Shown here one piece after another: positions 49,362-57,148 of a stretch of DNA of 64,000 nt; the stretch's first letter is position 1; the number at the start of each line of letters is the position of its first letter. Origin of the DNA: Nocardioides sp. Kera G14 (lineage in GTDB: Bacteria; Actinomycetota; Actinomycetes; Propionibacteriales; Nocardioidaceae); assembly GCF_020715565.1 (NCBI RefSeq), contig NZ_CP085839.1, positions 992,001 to 1,056,000 on the forward strand, written 5' to 3'. The notes beneath the pieces are model-generated. The model was not told where the DNA came from. It made no database searches and was given only the letters and a program-made list of their open reading frames with translations. The position numbers and the translations under genes were made by a program.

Positions 49362-50963
49362 TCAGGCAAGCGCGCGCCGCGCACGGAGGACGAGGTCGTT
49401 GACGTGGTGCGAGGCGGCCGTGCCGTGGTCGCGGGGCCGCATCTCGTTGACCTCGACCTGCCAGCCCTCGGCCATCTCGTCGAGGAAGTCCTCGATCCGG
49501 ACGTACGCGTCGGGGTCGAACGCCTGTGGACGGGGCGCGTCCTGCTCGAGATCCGTGAGGTCGTGGTTGACGATCAGCAGGGTTCCTCCGGGAGTGACGG
49601 CCGCAAGGATGTTGCGGATCGCACGACGGTCCGGCGTGCGAGGGATCGATGCGTAGTGGGCGGTCACCAGGTCGAACTCGTCGGCGGGGAAGGGCTGCCG
49701 GCCGTTGGCGTCAGCATGCAGACAGGCGACGTCGAGACCGTGCTGCTCGGCGGCCGCTGCGGTCCGCTCCAGCGCGTTCGCCGAGACGTCCGCGGCGGTC
49801 ACGGTCCAGCCCTGTCGGGCCAGCCAGAGGGCGTCGCCGCCCTCACCGGCACCGACGTCGAGGGCGCGTCCGGGCGTGACGTCGGACATCTCGTCGACGA
49901 GTGAGCCGTTCGGGTGGCCGCTCCAGATCTGGTCGCCGCTGTAGCGGTGGTCCCAGTCGGCCTCGCCAGGAGAGGGGCGTGCCGCGGTCCTGAGGTCCTC
50001 GGCGGCGAGGTCGGACGCAATCATCGCGCCGACCTTGGTGCCGTGACCGGCCGCGTGCAGCACCTGGTGGCTCGGGTCGGTGATGTTGCCGGCGGCGAAG
50101 ACGCCCTGCACCGTCGTCTGGCCCAGCTCGTCGACGGCGAGAGCATCGCCGAGGCCACTGGGATCCGGCTCGGCGGTGAGGCCGAGCGGCTTCAGCGGCT
50201 CCACCCGCGCACGGAACCGCGACCCGACCACGAGGACGTCGGCGGCGACCGACTCGCCGTTGTCGAGTTCGAGGGCCTGCAGCTCTCCTGTCGGTCCGTC
50301 GACGATGCGCCGCGCCTCAGCCCGTACGACGGAGACGCCGGCGCCCTCGAAGTGGTCGACCTTCTCCGGGTCGACGTCGACCGACGCCGGGACCACCACG
50401 GTGAGCCGGTCGGTGAGATGTGCGAAGATCTGGGCCGCATGCAGGCCCATGGGGTGGTTGATGACCTGGACGATGCGCTGATCACGGACCTCGTGGCCGT
50501 GGCAGAACGGGCACTGGATCACGTCCCGTCCCCAGTGCGAGGCGATGCCCTCGATGTCCGGCAGTTCGTCGGCCAGTCCGGTCGCGGCCAGCACGCGGCG
50601 GGCCACGACCGAGACGTCGCCCTCCAGCTCGACCCGGAAGGGGCCGTCGTCCACCTGCGTCACGCGGGTCACGACGCCGGACAGGATCTCGCCGCCGTAG
50701 CTGCGGACCTCCTCGCGGCCGAGCGCAGTGAGCTCCTCCGGCGGGAGGCCCTCGTGGCCGAGATAACCGTGCATGTGGGACGCCGGGGCATTGCGGGGCT
50801 CGCCGGAGTCGACGACGATCACGGAACGCCGCTGGCGGCTGAGCTGCAGCGCCGCGCCTAGACCAGCGGCTGAGCCGCCGATCACGCACACGTCGACGTG
50901 GCGTTCGGCCGAGCGGTGCTGCTGCGGCGCGGTGCTGTGGTCGTGCGCATGGCTCATGCGCAC
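49362..50963 (-). CDS. Thioredoxin-reductase-like/methyltransferase fusion
   Basis: A 533-aa bifunctional protein. Residues 22-320 form a thioredoxin-reductase-like flavoprotein: FAD motif GGSAAGLGAA, redox pair C151-P-F-C154, and AVDELGQTTVQGVFAAGNIT. Residues about 335-533 form a class I SAM-dependent methyltransferase (GRALDVGAGEGGDALWLARQ GW, VTAADVSANALERTAAAAEQ, FDLVTAHYASIPR). A link with thiol or metalloid methylation is plausible but unproven. The N-terminus is His-rich (SHAHDHS). GTG 50963 or ATG 50957. Confidence 0.92.
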   Translation of the reverse strand: MRMSHAHDHSTAPQQHRSAERHVDVCVIGGSAAGLGAALQLSRQRRSVIVVDSGEPRNAPASHMHGYLGHEGLPPEELTALGREEVRSYGGEILSGVVTRVTQVDDGPFRVELEGDVSVVARRVLAATGLADELPDIEGIASHWGRDVIQCPFCHGHEVRDQRIVQVINHPMGLHAAQIFAHLTDRLTVVVPASVDVDPEKVDHFEGAGVSVVRAEARRIVDGPTGELQALELDNGESVAADVLVVGSRFRARVEPLKPLGLTAEPDPSGLGDALAVDELGQTTVQGVFAAGNITDPSHQVLHAAGHGTKVGAMIASDLAAEDLRTAARPSPGEADWDHRYSGDQIWSGHPNGSLVDEMSDVTPGRALDVGAGEGGDALWLARQGWTVTAADVSANALERTAAAAEQHGLDVACLHADANGRQPFPADEFDLVTAHYASIPRTPDRRAIRNILAAVTPGGTLLIVNHDLTDLEQDAPRPQAFDPDAYVRIEDFLDEMAEGWQVEVNEMRPRDHGTAASHHVNDLVLRARRALA

Positions 50964-50987
50964 GAGGCTACGGCTCGGGCCCGAGAG

Positions 50988-51515
50988 CTAGGGCTGTGAC
51001 AGAGCCCGTAGGTAGCGTTCGGTGATGGCGTCCTGAACGCGTTCAGCGACAGGCTTGGCCAGTCGACCCAGTGCGGTTGCCGGTCGGGAGAAGGCCGTGA
51101 CCCGGAACTGGATGCCCTCAGAGGTGCGGGTGATGAGGAACGCCTCCTCGCCTGATTCAGGGTGGCCCTCCAAGGTGCCGTAGGCGAACCCGACTCGATC
51201 GGGCTCATCGATGACGGCGACGACGAGACATCGAGGCCGTGCGGCGACAGGCCCGACTCCGAGCCGCATCTCGACGACCGCACCCTGCTCGACCTGGCCC
51301 GAGGCGCGCACGGTGAGTCCCGCGCCCTCCTGAACCTGCCAGGCGAACAGCGCCTTCGTGGCCTGGGACCACTCCGTCGTCGGAGGGAGGGGCACCGATC
51401 GTCGGACATGCCGATAACCGAGGGGCAGGTCGGCGGCGAGGCTCATGCCGATCTCGTCGTACGTCAGCGGCAGCTGTCGTAGGCGACGTTGCTCGGTTTC
51501 GCTCAGGAGGCGCAC
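50988..51515 (-). CDS. DUF1990 family protein
   Basis: A 175-aa soluble protein of DUF1990: PLTYDEIGMS, LPLGYRHVRRSVPL, ALFAWQVQEGAGLTVRASG, VGFAYGTLEGHPESGEEAFL and VTAFSRPATALGRLAKPV. The family fold is SRPBCC-like and has no known activity. GTG 51515 overlaps the end of the DUF222-HNH gene by 13 bp. Confidence 0.9.
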   Translation of the reverse strand: MRLLSETEQRRLRQLPLTYDEIGMSLAADLPLGYRHVRRSVPLPPTTEWSQATKALFAWQVQEGAGLTVRASGQVEQGAVVEMRLGVGPVAARPRCLVVAVIDEPDRVGFAYGTLEGHPESGEEAFLITRTSEGIQFRVTAFSRPATALGRLAKPVAERVQDAITERYLRALSQP

Positions 51516-52840
51516 CCGGGCATCGTGTCAGGCCCGCCGAGGTCGGTGGTGCCGTTGCGGTCGACGATGAAGGTCAGGCCGTGGGGGCTGGTCCATTCAT
51601 GGACGCCGGGTTCGAGTTGTCGGTAGCGCCAGGCGGTGTGGGTCTTCACGCGGTGGTGATGTCGGCACAGGCAGGCGAGGTTGCCGGTCCGGGTCTGGTC
51701 GGGTGGTCCGTCCTCGGTCCATGCGTCGGTGTGGTCGAGGTCGCAGGCCTCGGCGGGGCGGTTGCAGTGCGGGAAGGCGCAGGTCCGGTGCAGTTCGATG
51801 ACCTGGTCGCGGAGCCGGCCGGCAGCGAACCGACCGGTTGAGACGGCTTCGACGTTGAGGTCGAGCACAGGTTTCACGACGATCTTGGAGTGACTGGCCC
51901 AGCGCTGCAGTTGGGCCACGGACACCATCCCGAGGCGCTGCCCGGTCAGCGTGTGGACCGAGGCGATGGTGTCGCCCTCGGCGACGCGGACGACCAAGTT
52001 CAACGTCGGGGGCTCCACAGTGACCGTCGCCTTGCTGCCTTGGCCGTCGGTGGTCTGGTGGTTGAAAGCTACTTCGCCACGGGCGAGCATCCCGACCGCC
52101 ATCGAGCGTCGGACGGCTTTGGGGAGGCTGGGGTCGATCTGGTCGGCAATGTCGTCCAGGACGGCGTCGAACGCGAGTCCGTCGTCGATATCGAGCCGGC
52201 TGGTCATCTCCATGGTCGTGGCGGATCCGTGACGGGGTAGGTGAGAGGTGACGTGGCGGGCGGCGAGCTCGTGGGCTTCGTCCTCGACGAGTTGCTCGGG
52301 GTCGAACCGGGCGATGGCTTCCTCGACGAGCCGGTCCAGGGTGGCGAGACCGACCTTCTGGGCGCGGGACGCGACCTGGCCGTCGACCCACGCGGCGGCT
52401 TCCCGCGGCAGGGTCATGGTGGCGTCGGCGATCCGTCGGGCCCGCCACCCATCGACGCGACCTGCCTGTACGCCGGCCCACACGCGCGGTAGGCGGTGGA
52501 CGAGCTCGATGGCCTGGGCCAAGAAGAGCCGCCCCGAGCGGAGGGTGCGGCCGGTGGAGGCAGCGAACTCGGCGACGGCGAACTCGGTGACCCAGGTGCC
52601 TCCGTCGCCACCCAACAACAACTCGCCTTCGGAGCCGGGGATCTCCTCGTCCTTCTCCAAGAGGGGGGCGGCGTGCTGCCAGTCGGTGACTTCGTGGAAG
52701 GAGGCGTACTGGGCGGCGAGTTTGATCTGGGTCGCCTCCTCACGCTGGGCGCGTTTCTGGGAGGCCCGGAACTCGGCGAAGACAGCGGCGCTGTCGTCGG
52801 CATCACCGGATGCGACGGCTGCTGCGGAGCCCGAGGTCAT
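51503..52840 (-). CDS. DUF222/HNH endonuclease domain protein (13E12 type)
   Basis: A 445-aa protein with the DUF222 domain (residues about 80-330; FAVAEFAASTGRTLRSGRLF, GRVDGWRARRIADATMTLP) and a C-terminal HNH nuclease: CAFPHCNRPAEACDLDHTDA W and TRTGNLACLCRHHHRVKTH. The family corresponds to the multi-copy REP13E12 proteins of mycobacteria and spreads widely in actinobacteria, so recent acquisition is possible. Its fit into the operon (9 nt after YjbQ, 13-bp overlap with DUF1990) is nevertheless tight. No terminal repeats were found. Confidence 0.93.
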   Translation of the reverse strand: MTSGSAAAVASGDADDSAAVFAEFRASQKRAQREEATQIKLAAQYASFHEVTDWQHAAPLLEKDEEIPGSEGELLLGGDGGTWVTEFAVAEFAASTGRTLRSGRLFLAQAIELVHRLPRVWAGVQAGRVDGWRARRIADATMTLPREAAAWVDGQVASRAQKVGLATLDRLVEEAIARFDPEQLVEDEAHELAARHVTSHLPRHGSATTMEMTSRLDIDDGLAFDAVLDDIADQIDPSLPKAVRRSMAVGMLARGEVAFNHQTTDGQGSKATVTVEPPTLNLVVRVAEGDTIASVHTLTGQRLGMVSVAQLQRWASHSKIVVKPVLDLNVEAVSTGRFAAGRLRDQVIELHRTCAFPHCNRPAEACDLDHTDAWTEDGPPDQTRTGNLACLCRHHHRVKTHTAWRYRQLEPGVHEWTSPHGLTFIVDRNGTTDLGGPDTMPGCAS

Positions 52841-52849
52841 GGACTCGCG

Positions 52850-53254
52850 TCAGCCGGCGAGGAAGCTGAAGCGGACCTCACGGTCCGAGTTGTCGACGTT
52901 GAGGTCGACGAGGCAGATGCTCTGCCAGGCGCCGAGCATCAGCTCGCCACCGACCACCGGCACGGTGGCGTAGGGCGGAATCAGCGCGGGCATCACGTGG
53001 GAGCGGCCGTGGCCGCGGGAGCCGTGCCGGTGCTGCCAGCGGTCGTCGGCCGGTAGAAGCTCGCCCACCGCGGCGAGGAGGTCGTCGTCGCTGCCGGCAC
53101 CGGTTTCGATGATCGCCAGGCCCGCCGTGGCGTGAGGCACGAAGAGGTTGAGCAGCCCGTCGCCGCGACCGGAGGCGAAGGAGGCACAGTCCCGCGTGAG
53201 GTCGAGGACGACCTCGCGGTCTCCGGTGCGGTAGGTCCGGGTCTCGCTGTCCAT
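52850..53254 (-). CDS. YjbQ/UPF0047 family protein
   Basis: A 134-aa protein. Conserved sites: LFVPHATAGLAIIETG, DDRWQHRHGSRGHGRSHVMP ALIPP, LMLGAWQSICLVDLN. The three His residues may bind a metal. Members show secondary thiamine-phosphate-synthase activity, but the physiological role is unclear. Located between the decarboxylase-like gene (27-nt gap) and the HNH gene (9-nt gap). Confidence 0.93.
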   Translation of the reverse strand: MDSETRTYRTGDREVVLDLTRDCASFASGRGDGLLNLFVPHATAGLAIIETGAGSDDDLLAAVGELLPADDRWQHRHGSRGHGRSHVMPALIPPYATVPVVGGELMLGAWQSICLVDLNVDNSDREVRFSFLAG

Positions 53255-53281
53255 ACGTGCAGTGTGCCCGCCGGATCCACC

Positions 53282-53881
53282 TCAGCCGAAGGACATCCGG
53301 AAGTCGCGCATCCGCACCGACAGCAGCGGGCGGCGGCCGGCGAGCCAGGAGAGTGGGCCGTCAGCGGCGAACTCCCAGGACCCCAGGCAGGGCAGCGCGC
53401 GCGAGCTTCCTGTCAGAGACGCGGTCACCCAGTCTCCATCACGTGGCTGCACCGTGTCCCCCGAGAACGGAAGGCGTACGGCGACGCGCGAGGTGTCACG
53501 GAACCGAGCTGCCGCGAGTTGCCGGGCCTCGGCGCTCACCGACCACTGCGCCCGGTCGACGAGCCGGCCCTCATTCCGCTTCAGCGTGAAGTCGGCGAGC
53601 TCCTTGGGAATCGCCCAGAGCTCTCGCCCGCCGGCCATGGAGGCGGGGGAGTCCACCCAGATGTCCGTGACCGTGACGCCCTTGTGCGGCTTGTCGGCGA
53701 CCCGGGCCACGAGCAGCTCGGAATAGGTCAGCGGGCTGCCGGGCTCGTAGGAGACCAGGGCGACGCCGTACATGCCCTTCGGTCGCTGCTCGTCGACGGG
53801 CTCGGAGACGCGGAAGAGGGACAGCCAGAGCTGTCCGACCATGTTCCACGGCGGTGCGGGATAGGACTCGACCATGCGCAC
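53282..53881 (-). CDS. Acetoacetate-decarboxylase-family protein
   Basis: A 199-aa protein of the ADC fold. The Schiff-base Lys is probably K93 in GGRELWAIPKELADF. Other features are PPWNMVGQLWLSLFRV and SYEPGSPLTYSELLVARVAD. In actinobacteria many members act on other beta-keto or hydrophobic substrates. GTG 53881 or ATG 53875 begins 5-11 bp from a KstR-like site, supporting a role in lipid or steroid metabolism. Confidence 0.88.
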   Translation of the reverse strand: MRMVESYPAPPWNMVGQLWLSLFRVSEPVDEQRPKGMYGVALVSYEPGSPLTYSELLVARVADKPHKGVTVTDIWVDSPASMAGGRELWAIPKELADFTLKRNEGRLVDRAQWSVSAEARQLAAARFRDTSRVAVRLPFSGDTVQPRDGDWVTASLTGSSRALPCLGSWEFAADGPLSWLAGRRPLLSVRMRDFRMSFG

Positions 53882-53885
53882 ACAC

Positions 53886-53899
53886 TAGAACGTGTTCCA
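53886..53899. promoter_or_regulatory. Second KstR-like operator
   Basis: TAGAACGTGTTCCA matches TNNAACNNGTTNNA in all fixed positions and shares its first 12 bases with the perfect site at 46134-46153. It sits between the decarboxylase-family start (53881) and the 3' end of tRNA-Arg (53907), both minus strand. Confidence 0.65.
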
Positions 53900-53906
53900 C
53901 ATTTTG

Positions 53907-53979
53907 TGCCCCCGGCAGGATTCGAACCTGCGGCACCTGGTACCGGAAACCAGTGCTCTATCCCCTGAGCTACGGAGGC
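53907..53979 (-). tRNA. tRNA-Arg (anticodon CCG)
   Basis: A 73-nt cloverleaf on the minus strand: acceptor GCCTCCG pairs with CGGGGGC (one G-T), D-arm AGCTCAGGGGATAGAGC, anticodon arm CTGGT-TTCCGGT-ACCAG with CCG in the loop, and T-arm GCAGG-TTCGAAT-CCTGC. The discriminator is A and CCA is not encoded. CCG reads Arg CGG codons, common in high-GC genomes. The gene lies beside argS, divergently. Confidence 0.95.
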
Positions 53980-54092
53980 AACGCACGGGCGCGGCATTTC
54001 GCCGGGCCGGTGCGGGACGACACTACAGGGCATCGTGGGAGGGCGGCGAAACCGGGTCGTTGGCACGCAGAGCGCGCCGATAGGCTTGCCCG

Positions 54093-55763
54093 GTGACCCC
54101 CGAGCAGCTCTCCTCAGCCATCGTCGATGTCCTCCGCGACCTCGCGACGAGTGGCGACCTCACCCTTCCTGACGGCGTTCCGACCACGGTCACGGTCGAG
54201 CGCCCGCGTCAGAAGGGGCACGGCGACTATGCGACGAACATCGCGATGCAGCTCGCCAAGAAGGCGGGCACCAACCCGCGCGCACTGGCCGAGCTCGTCG
54301 CCGTGCGGCTCAAGGACGCCGAGGGTGTGGCGGACGTCGAGATCGCCGGCCCGGGCTTCCTCAACATCACGGTCGAGGCGGGTGCGCAGGGCGAGATCGC
54401 CGCGCAGGTGCTCGCCTCCGGCTCGTCGTACGGCGACAACGACGCCCTCGCGGGGGAGAAGATCAACGTCGAATTCATCTCGGCCAACCCGACCGGCCCG
54501 CTCCACCTCGGTCACACCCGCTGGGCCGTCCTGGGTGACGCGATCGGCCGCGTCCTCAGCGCCGCCGGCGCGGAGGTGACCCGCGAGTTCTACATCAATG
54601 ACCGCGGTGTCCAGATGAACCACTTCGCCAGCTCGATCATCGCCGCGGCGACGGGCCGGCCGACGCCGGAGGGCGGTTATGCCGGCGCCTACATCGACGA
54701 CCTCGCCAAGGCGGTCGGCGAGGCGCAGCCCGGCATCTTCGAGCTGCCCGAGGAGGAGCGACTCGTCGCGGTGCGGGCCAAGGGCTACGAGCTCCAGCTC
54801 AAGGAGCAGCAGGAGCAGCTCGAGGGCTTCAACACCCACTTCGACGTCTGGTTCTCCGAGCTCAGCCTCCACGAGGCCGATCAGGAGAACGGCGGCGTTC
54901 CCCACACGCTGAAGAAGCTCGAGGAGCTCGGCCACGTCTACGAGGACGGCGGCGCGCTGTGGATGCGCACCACCGACTTCGGTGACGACAAGGACCGCGT
55001 CCTGATCAAGTCCGACGGTGAGCTCACCTACTTCGCCTCCGACACGGCGTACTACCTCAACAAGCGCAGCCGTGGCTTCGACCGCTGCATCTACCTGCTG
55101 GGCGCCGACCATCACGGCTACGTCGGCCGTCTCAAGGCCATGGCCGCCTGCGCCGGCGACGACCCGCAGCGGAACATCGAGGTGCTCATCGGGCAGCTCG
55201 TGAAGATCATGAAGAACGGCGAGGAGGTCAAGCTCTCCAAGCGCGCCGGCAACATCGTGACCCTCGACGAGCTCGCCCAGGAGATCGGCGTCGACGCCCT
55301 GCGCTACAGCCTCGCGCGCTATCCCGCCGACAGCCCGCTGACCCTCGACATCGCCGAGATCACCAAGGCCTCGAGTGACAACCCGGTCTACTACGTGCAG
55401 TACGCCCACGCCCGGATGAGCTCGATCATCCGCAATGCCGTCGACCTCGGCGTCACGCTCTCCACCGAGCACCTCGAGCTGCTCACCCACGACACGGAGG
55501 GCGTGCTCCTGCGCGCCCTGGCGGAGTTCCCGCGCGTCGTCGCGAGCTCCGCGAACCTGCGCGAGCCGCACCGCGTCGCCCGCTATCTCGAGGACACTGC
55601 GGCGCTCTACCACCGGTTCTACGACCAGTGCCGCGTACTGCCGCAGGGCGACGAGGAGGCCGGCGACCTGCACCGGGCCCGCCTCGCGCTGGTCGAGGCG
55701 ACCCGTACCGTCCTGGCCAACGGCCTGGGCCTCCTCGGCGTGAGCGCTCCGGAGCGGATGTGA
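54093..55763 (+). CDS. argS: Arginyl-tRNA synthetase
   Basis: A 556-aa class I synthetase charging tRNA-Arg, with the N-terminal Add-1 domain (RPRQKGHGDYATNIAMQLAK), ANPTGPLHLGHTRWAVLGDA (HIGH-type) and KLSKRAGNIVTLDEL (KMSKS-type), then the helical anticodon-binding domain. GTG 54093 start. It lies 113 bp from tRNA-Arg(CCG), divergent. It overlaps lysA by 4 nt, the classic actinobacterial argS-lysA arrangement. Confidence 0.97.
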   Translation: MTPEQLSSAIVDVLRDLATSGDLTLPDGVPTTVTVERPRQKGHGDYATNIAMQLAKKAGTNPRALAELVAVRLKDAEGVADVEIAGPGFLNITVEAGAQGEIAAQVLASGSSYGDNDALAGEKINVEFISANPTGPLHLGHTRWAVLGDAIGRVLSAAGAEVTREFYINDRGVQMNHFASSIIAAATGRPTPEGGYAGAYIDDLAKAVGEAQPGIFELPEEERLVAVRAKGYELQLKEQQEQLEGFNTHFDVWFSELSLHEADQENGGVPHTLKKLEELGHVYEDGGALWMRTTDFGDDKDRVLIKSDGELTYFASDTAYYLNKRSRGFDRCIYLLGADHHGYVGRLKAMAACAGDDPQRNIEVLIGQLVKIMKNGEEVKLSKRAGNIVTLDELAQEIGVDALRYSLARYPADSPLTLDIAEITKASSDNPVYYVQYAHARMSSIIRNAVDLGVTLSTEHLELLTHDTEGVLLRALAEFPRVVASSANLREPHRVARYLEDTAALYHRFYDQCRVLPQGDEEAGDLHRARLALVEATRTVLANGLGLLGVSAPERM

Positions 55764-57148
55764 ACAACAGCCACGTCAGCCCGGGGTCCTTCACCGGCAC
55801 GAGTCCGGTCTGGCTCAAGGAGCCCGACGACGTCAACGACCTGATGCCCCACCTGTGGTCGCAGACGGCAGAGAAGCGTGACGGCGACCTGTACGTCGGC
55901 GGCCTCTCCATCCCGGAGCTGGTCGCCAACGTCAACACGCCCGCCTTCATCCTCGACGAGGACGACTTCCGCAGCAGGGCCCGTGCCTTCAAGGAGGCGT
56001 TCGCTCCTGCCGACGTCTACTACGCCGGCAAGTCCTTCCTCTGCACCGAGGTCGCCCGCTGGATCGATCAGGAGGGCCTCTGCCTCGACGTCTGCTCCGA
56101 CGGCGAGCTCACGGTCGCCCTGCGCGCCGGCTTCGATCCCGAGCGGATCGGCTACCACGGCAACAACAAGACGGCGATGGAGCTTCGCCGCGCGATCATC
56201 GCCGGCGTCGGGAGGATCATTGTCGACTCCTTCGACGAGATCGAGCGGATCGGCGCCATCACCGCCGAAACCGGTACGCCGGCACGCGTCATGATCCGTG
56301 TGACCGCGGGCGTCGAGGCCCACACCCACGAGTTCATCGCCACCGCGCACGAGGACCAGAAGTTCGGCTTCTCGATCAGCAGCGGCGATGCCTTCGGGGC
56401 CGCCCGGCGGATCCTGGAGCACCCCGGCATCGACCTGCGCGGGCTGCACAGCCACATCGGCTCGCAGATCTTCGACACCGCCGGCTTCGAGGTCGCGGCC
56501 CGCCGCGTGCTCGCCCTGCACGCGAAGATCGCCCACGAGCTCGGCCACGTCATGCCCGAGACCGACCTCGGCGGCGGCTTCGGCATCGCCTACACCAGCC
56601 AGGACGACCCCAAGCCCCCGGTCGAGCTGGCCGCCGGCATGCGCGAGATCGTCACGCAGGAGTGCCGTGGGCTGGGCATCGAGGAGCCGCATCTCTCGAT
56701 CGAGCCGGGCCGTGCCATCGTCGGGCCGAGCATGTGCACCGTCTACACCGTCGGCACGGTCAAGCAGGTCGCGCTCGACGGCGGCCACACCCGTACCTAC
56801 GTCAGCGTCGACGGCGGCATGAGCGACAACATCCGTACCGCGCTCTACGACGCGGACTATTCGGCGACCCTCGCGTCCCGCACGAGCGACGCGGCGCCCG
56901 TGGTGGCGCGCATCGTCGGCAAGCACTGCGAGTCGGGCGACATCGTGGTCAAGGACGAGTTCCTGCCCTCCGACATCCGCCCCGGTGACCTCGTCGCCGT
57001 CCCGGCAACCGGCGCCTACGGCCGCTCGATGGCGTCGAACTACAACCACGCCCTGCGCCCGCCCGTCGTCGCCGTCAAGGACGGCGTCGCCCGCACGCTC
57101 GTGCGCCGGGAGACCGTCGAGGACCTGCTCACCACCGACCTCGGGTGA
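55760..57148 (+). CDS. lysA: Diaminopimelate decarboxylase
   Basis: A 462-aa PLP alanine-racemase-fold enzyme making L-lysine from meso-DAP. PLP lysine in DVYYAGKSFLCTEVARWI; SHIGSQIFDTAGF; the phosphate loop TDLGGGFGIAYT; the catalytic Cys block GKHCESGDIVVKDEF LP; and VPATGAYGRSMASNYN. GTG 55760 overlaps the argS stop (GTGA) and the gene overlaps the MFS gene the same way. Confidence 0.97.
   Translation: MNNSHVSPGSFTGTSPVWLKEPDDVNDLMPHLWSQTAEKRDGDLYVGGLSIPELVANVNTPAFILDEDDFRSRARAFKEAFAPADVYYAGKSFLCTEVARWIDQEGLCLDVCSDGELTVALRAGFDPERIGYHGNNKTAMELRRAIIAGVGRIIVDSFDEIERIGAITAETGTPARVMIRVTAGVEAHTHEFIATAHEDQKFGFSISSGDAFGAARRILEHPGIDLRGLHSHIGSQIFDTAGFEVAARRVLALHAKIAHELGHVMPETDLGGGFGIAYTSQDDPKPPVELAAGMREIVTQECRGLGIEEPHLSIEPGRAIVGPSMCTVYTVGTVKQVALDGGHTRTYVSVDGGMSDNIRTALYDADYSATLASRTSDAAPVVARIVGKHCESGDIVVKDEFLPSDIRPGDLVAVPATGAYGRSMASNYNHALRPPVVAVKDGVARTLVRRETVEDLLTTDLG

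Noticed and set aside
51503..52840. DUF222-HNH gene as part of an insertion sequence or prophage
   Set aside because: No terminal inverted repeats, target duplications, transposase, integrase or phage genes nearby.
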